Assembly (NCBI GenBank): GCA_030528545.1
Contig: JAUMYR010000024.1
Span: forward strand, 10,668 to 27,467
Direction: 5' to 3'
DNA from: Propionibacteriaceae bacterium
GTDB taxonomy: Bacteria; Actinomycetota; Actinomycetes; Propionibacteriales; Propionibacteriaceae
DNA: 16,800 nucleotides
The translations under genes were made by a program, and so were the position numbers. The notes below the pieces were generated by a model. The model was not told the DNA's origin. It did not search any database and saw only the letters and a program-made list of their open reading frames with translations. Shown here in pieces: positions 14,691 through 16,800 of the stretch (its first letter is position 1; each line of letters starts with the position of its first letter).

Positions 14691-15509
14691 TCAGCGCTGG
14701 GCGCCGAAGAACTGCAACTCGCTCAGCAGCACGGCGTTGCGGGTCGGCACGGTCGCCCACCCGGGGGCGGTGGAGGAGGTGATCGTCATGGTGACCTTCC
14801 TGCCGGAGGTGTTGGGCACCTCGATGACCTGCAGTTCGCTGGGGATGTCCGCGAGGCTCTGGTTCACGACCACCCCGTTGTCGAGTTTCCACTGCAATCC
14901 GCTGATTCTGCGGTACTGGCCATACATCAGCTCACCCGACTTCGGGTCGGTCTTGGCATAACCGTTGAGGACACCGATAGCGCTGAGCTGGGTCCCTTCG
15001 GGGAAGGAGAAGGTCAGTGTCTCCCCGACCCCTTCGCCTTCGCAGCGCCACGCCGTATCGAACTTGCCGTCCGATGCGAAACGCGGTTCATAGGTGACCG
15101 GGTTGCCGAGCGAGTCGGTCGCCGGTTGTGCGCTGCAGGTGGCCAGGATGCTCGTGGGGGTGACCGTCTGCCTGTTCACCGCCTTGACGGTGGCGCTGGC
15201 CGCCGGGCTGGGGGTCTTGACGCTCGCCGCCGGGTCGATCTGCGGACGCATTACCCACCCGATGGCCAAGCCCAGCAGCAGGGCCGCCAAGATCGCGCCG
15301 ACCCCGAGCAGCCAGGCTCGCCGGGTGCGCCGCACGGACTTGGTGTCCCCGCTCGCCCGGATGGCCGGGGATACGGTGGTCTCCACCAGTTCGTCTGGGG
15401 GCATGGTGATGGGGGCCGTTGGTTCAAGGAACTCGTCGAGCGTCCCCAAGTCTGGGTCTGTGTCGGCAGCCTCGGGGCGGAACCAATGGTCCGGGATGTT
15501 GCCGGTCAT
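14691..15509 (-). CDS. Membrane-anchored protein with outer discoidin-like (NADase-type glycan-binding) domain
   Basis: The 272-aa product has an acidic cytoplasmic N-terminus (1-58), a basic stretch RRTRR (60-64), one membrane helix (about 66-86), a Ser/Pro/Thr/Ala linker and an outer C-terminal domain (about 125-272). That domain has the pattern of discoidin-like domains in actinobacteria: the YEPRFASDGKFDTAWRCEG stretch (140-158), LTFSFPEGTQLSAIGVLNGY and a final LLSELQFFG. Cys125 and Cys156 may pair. Such domains bind glycans or protein partners. Start ATG 15509 is chosen because TACGAT lies seven bases upstream; ATG 15518 is three codons earlier. It is divergent from the glnR-like gene, as Rv0817c is from Rv0818 in mycobacteria. 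Confidence 0.85.
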   Translation of the reverse strand: MTGNIPDHWFRPEAADTDPDLGTLDEFLEPTAPITMPPDELVETTVSPAIRASGDTKSVRRTRRAWLLGVGAILAALLLGLAIGWVMRPQIDPAASVKTPSPAASATVKAVNRQTVTPTSILATCSAQPATDSLGNPVTYEPRFASDGKFDTAWRCEGEGVGETLTFSFPEGTQLSAIGVLNGYAKTDPKSGELMYGQYRRISGLQWKLDNGVVVNQSLADIPSELQVIEVPNTSGRKVTMTITSSTAPGWATVPTRNAVLLSELQFFGAQR

Positions 15510-15516
15510 ATAACGC

Positions 15517-15522
15517 ATCGTA
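15517..15522 (-). promoter_or_regulatory. -10 element for a leaderless mRNA of the discoidin-like gene (TACGAT)
   Basis: TACGAT on the minus strand is followed by seven bases and ATG 15509. It lies 11 bases from the facing -10 of the glnR-like gene, so the two promoters share their upstream DNA. Confidence 0.5.
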
Positions 15523-15533
15523 ACCCAGGCCCC

Positions 15534-15539
15534 TAAGAT
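15534..15539 (+). promoter_or_regulatory. -10 element of the glnR-like gene (TAAGAT)
   Basis: TAAGAT fits TANNNT and lies 29 bases before GTG 15569, giving a leader that includes AGGAGG (15557-15562). A regulator bound here could control both directions. Confidence 0.5.
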
Positions 15540-15568
15540 TGAAACCCCCAGAGGTAGAGGAGGCCAGC

Positions 15569-16255
15569 GTGGCAACGCTGCTATTCGTGGCGCCACCGGG
15601 TGCGTCGGCCTCTCCCCCCGCTGAGTTCGGATTGTTGACCCACACGATCGTTGGCGTGGCTGGCACCGACCGTGCGCTGACCGATCCGGGGCCAGCCGAC
15701 TTGCTCGTCCTCGACGCCCGCACCGACCTCGCCTGGGCCAAGACCGCTTGTCAGATGCTACTTCGCGGCGGGTTTGGGGCGCCGGTGCTGCTGGTGACGA
15801 CCCCGGCCGGGATGTCGGTGCTGTCCCCGGAGTGGGGTTTTCGCGATTTCGTGCTGGACGGGGCGCAGCCCGCCGAGGTGGACGCCCGGATCCGGCTGGC
15901 CCTGTCCTCGGCCGCCACCGAGGATCTGCTGGTAGGCGGCCCGATCACCATCGACGAGGCTGGCTACGCCGCGACGCTGGATGGCCAGTCCCTCGACCTG
16001 ACCTATACCGAGTTCGAGTTGTTGAAGTATCTCGTGTTGCATCCCGGGCGGGTCCTGACCCGGGAGCATCTGCTGAGCGAGGTGTGGGGATACGACTACT
16101 ACGGCGGCACCCGCACCGTCGACGTACACGTGCGGCGGTTGCGGGCCAAGCTCGGCGCCTACGACGGGTGCATCTCCACCGTGCGCAACGTCGGTTACCG
16201 GTTTTCCCCCGCTGAGCGTCCCCGTTCGCGCCATACGCCCCCGGACCAGGCATAG
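15569..16255 (+). CDS. glnR: GlnR-like orphan response regulator (OmpR family, winged helix)
   Basis: The 228-aa protein has an N-terminal atypical receiver (1-110) and an OmpR-type DNA-binding domain (about 125-218), seen in LDLTYTEFELLKYL, GRVLTREHLLSEVWGYD, GGTRTVDVHVRRLRAKLG and STVRNVGYRF. It closely resembles mycobacterial Rv0818/GlnR, the global nitrogen regulator: LVLDARTDL matches its VDAR-D region with Asp49, while the acidic pocket of ordinary receivers is missing from the first strand (LLFVAPPG). No histidine kinase is nearby, as for GlnR. GTG 15569 is chosen because AGGAGG lies six bases upstream; the frame is open ten codons further. The tail PRSRHTPPDQA is not conserved. Gene symbol rests on similarity recalled from memory and on the neighbour mshD. 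Confidence 0.82.
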   Translation: MATLLFVAPPGASASPPAEFGLLTHTIVGVAGTDRALTDPGPADLLVLDARTDLAWAKTACQMLLRGGFGAPVLLVTTPAGMSVLSPEWGFRDFVLDGAQPAEVDARIRLALSSAATEDLLVGGPITIDEAGYAATLDGQSLDLTYTEFELLKYLVLHPGRVLTREHLLSEVWGYDYYGGTRTVDVHVRRLRAKLGAYDGCISTVRNVGYRFSPAERPRSRHTPPDQA

Positions 16256-16258
16256 AGT
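16253..16258 (+). promoter_or_regulatory. -10 element for a leaderless mshD mRNA (TAGAGT), overlapping the glnR stop
   Basis: TAGAGT begins at the TAG stop of the glnR-like gene and is followed by six bases and ATG 16265. The message would start at the start codon. Read-through from glnR remains possible. Confidence 0.5.
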
Positions 16259-16264
16259 TGCGCC

Positions 16265-16800
16265 ATGCTTATCCCCCTGCCAGACGCGGATGTCTCTGCC
16301 CTCGTTCGACTGGTCACAGAACACGATGGGCGTTCCCCCGTGAACGAGCTGGGTGAACTCGCCCTGGCCGGGCACCGGCCGGGCGTCTGCCTGGCCGAGA
16401 AGGAAGGGGATGGCCTGGACGGGTTCGCGCTGGTCGACCAGCGGGAACGCACCGCCCAGGTGGCCGTTCACCCGCAGCGGCGGGGGCGCGGCATCGGGAC
16501 CCGGCTGGTGCGAGACGTCCTTGAACGCGGGCTGGCAGACACCTTCTGGGCTTTCGGGGACTCGCCCTCCGCGCGGGCCGTGGCGTCCAAGACGGGGCTG
16601 GTGGCCACCCGGCGGTTGCTGTTCATGGGACGCCCGCTCGGGCCGGTCTCCCCCACCACACCGCCACCCGGGGTCGTCCTGCGGCCCTTCTCGGACGCCG
16701 ACGCCGCCGATATCGTCAGGGTCAACGCGGCGGCCTTCGCGTCCCACCCCGAACAGGGCAGGCTCACCCTGGCGGATTTTCACACCCTGGCGGCCCAGCC
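16265..16800 (+). CDS. mshD: Mycothiol synthase MshD (N-terminal part, runs off the window)
   Basis: The first 178 residues of mycothiol acetyltransferase, which acetylates Cys-GlcN-Ins in the last step of mycothiol synthesis. Seen: a first GNAT domain with AQVAVHPQRRGRGIGTRLVRDVL, holding the Q-R-R-G-R-G-I-G acetyl-CoA loop, then the linker, and the start of the second GNAT domain with VNAAAFASHPEQGRLTLADF, a hallmark of MshD. The family is about 300 aa long, so roughly 120 residues are missing to the right. ATG 16265 lies ten bases past the glnR stop. Its presence marks a mycothiol-producing actinobacterium and fits the tpx and nitrobindin genes in the window. Confidence 0.94.
   Translation, partial: MLIPLPDADVSALVRLVTEHDGRSPVNELGELALAGHRPGVCLAEKEGDGLDGFALVDQRERTAQVAVHPQRRGRGIGTRLVRDVLERGLADTFWAFGDSPSARAVASKTGLVATRRLLFMGRPLGPVSPTTPPPGVVLRPFSDADAADIVRVNAAAFASHPEQGRLTLADFHTLAAQ

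Noticed and set aside
15758..16783. 341-codon minus-strand open frame across glnR and mshD
   Set aside because: Both plus-strand genes are well supported by family motifs; the opposite frame is Gly/Pro/Gln-rich and spans two genes.
1..16800. tRNA, rRNA, CRISPR array, insertion sequence, integrase or toxin-antitoxin pair
   Set aside because: No regularly spaced repeats, no transposase or recombinase motifs, no terminal inverted repeats and no tRNA-like sequence were noticed by eye on either strand.

Overview
The window comes from a high-GC actinobacterium that makes mycothiol. The right edge carries the start of mshD (mycothiol synthase), preceded by a GlnR-like regulator and a divergent discoidin-like membrane protein, an order that resembles the mycobacterial Rv0817c-Rv0818-Rv0819 (mshD) locus. 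Many starts are GTG, and several genes look leaderless (a TANNNT -10 element 6-7 bases before the start codon), which is also common in actinobacteria. The family cannot be fixed from the sequence alone.

Layout, left to right. The tail of an unknown gene and a strong hairpin terminator lead into typA/bipA (+). A Rhizobium-type asparaginase (-), a DUF2752 protein (-) and a Tyr/Gly-rich TM2 protein (-) follow; the last two overlap. A 311-base gene-free stretch with a clear hairpin precedes tpx (+), whose 3' end overlaps that of an O-antigen-ligase-like membrane protein (-). Divergently from the latter runs a two-gene unit: a nitrobindin-like protein coupled (TGATG) to an MFS transporter (+). 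Next is a minus-strand block: a 39-aa membrane protein not in ordinary ORF lists, a second nitrobindin-like protein and a YgfZ-like protein, tightly coupled, then a SIMPL-domain protein. A GNAT acetyltransferase (-) lies upstream of this block.

Between the GNAT gene and dtd sits the most unusual part: a two-gene minus-strand cassette (10567-14138) encoding an AAA+ ATPase and, with a GTGA stop/start overlap, an 872-aa subtilisin-like protease. The protease has an intact catalytic set but no signal peptide, so it should act inside the cell. The cassette looks inserted among housekeeping genes: parts of it are less GC-rich, and a 13-base near-identical direct repeat lies in the intergenic DNA on each side. 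I infer an ATPase-controlled intracellular protease module, possibly for conflict or defence; the function is not shown by the sequence.

To the right, dtd (D-aminoacyl-tRNA deacylase), the discoidin-like protein, the glnR-like regulator and mshD restore the housekeeping character. Recurring themes are redox and nitric-oxide chemistry (tpx, mycothiol, nitrobindins), translation quality (typA, ygfZ, dtd) and envelope functions. No tRNA, rRNA, insertion sequence, integrase or CRISPR array was seen.
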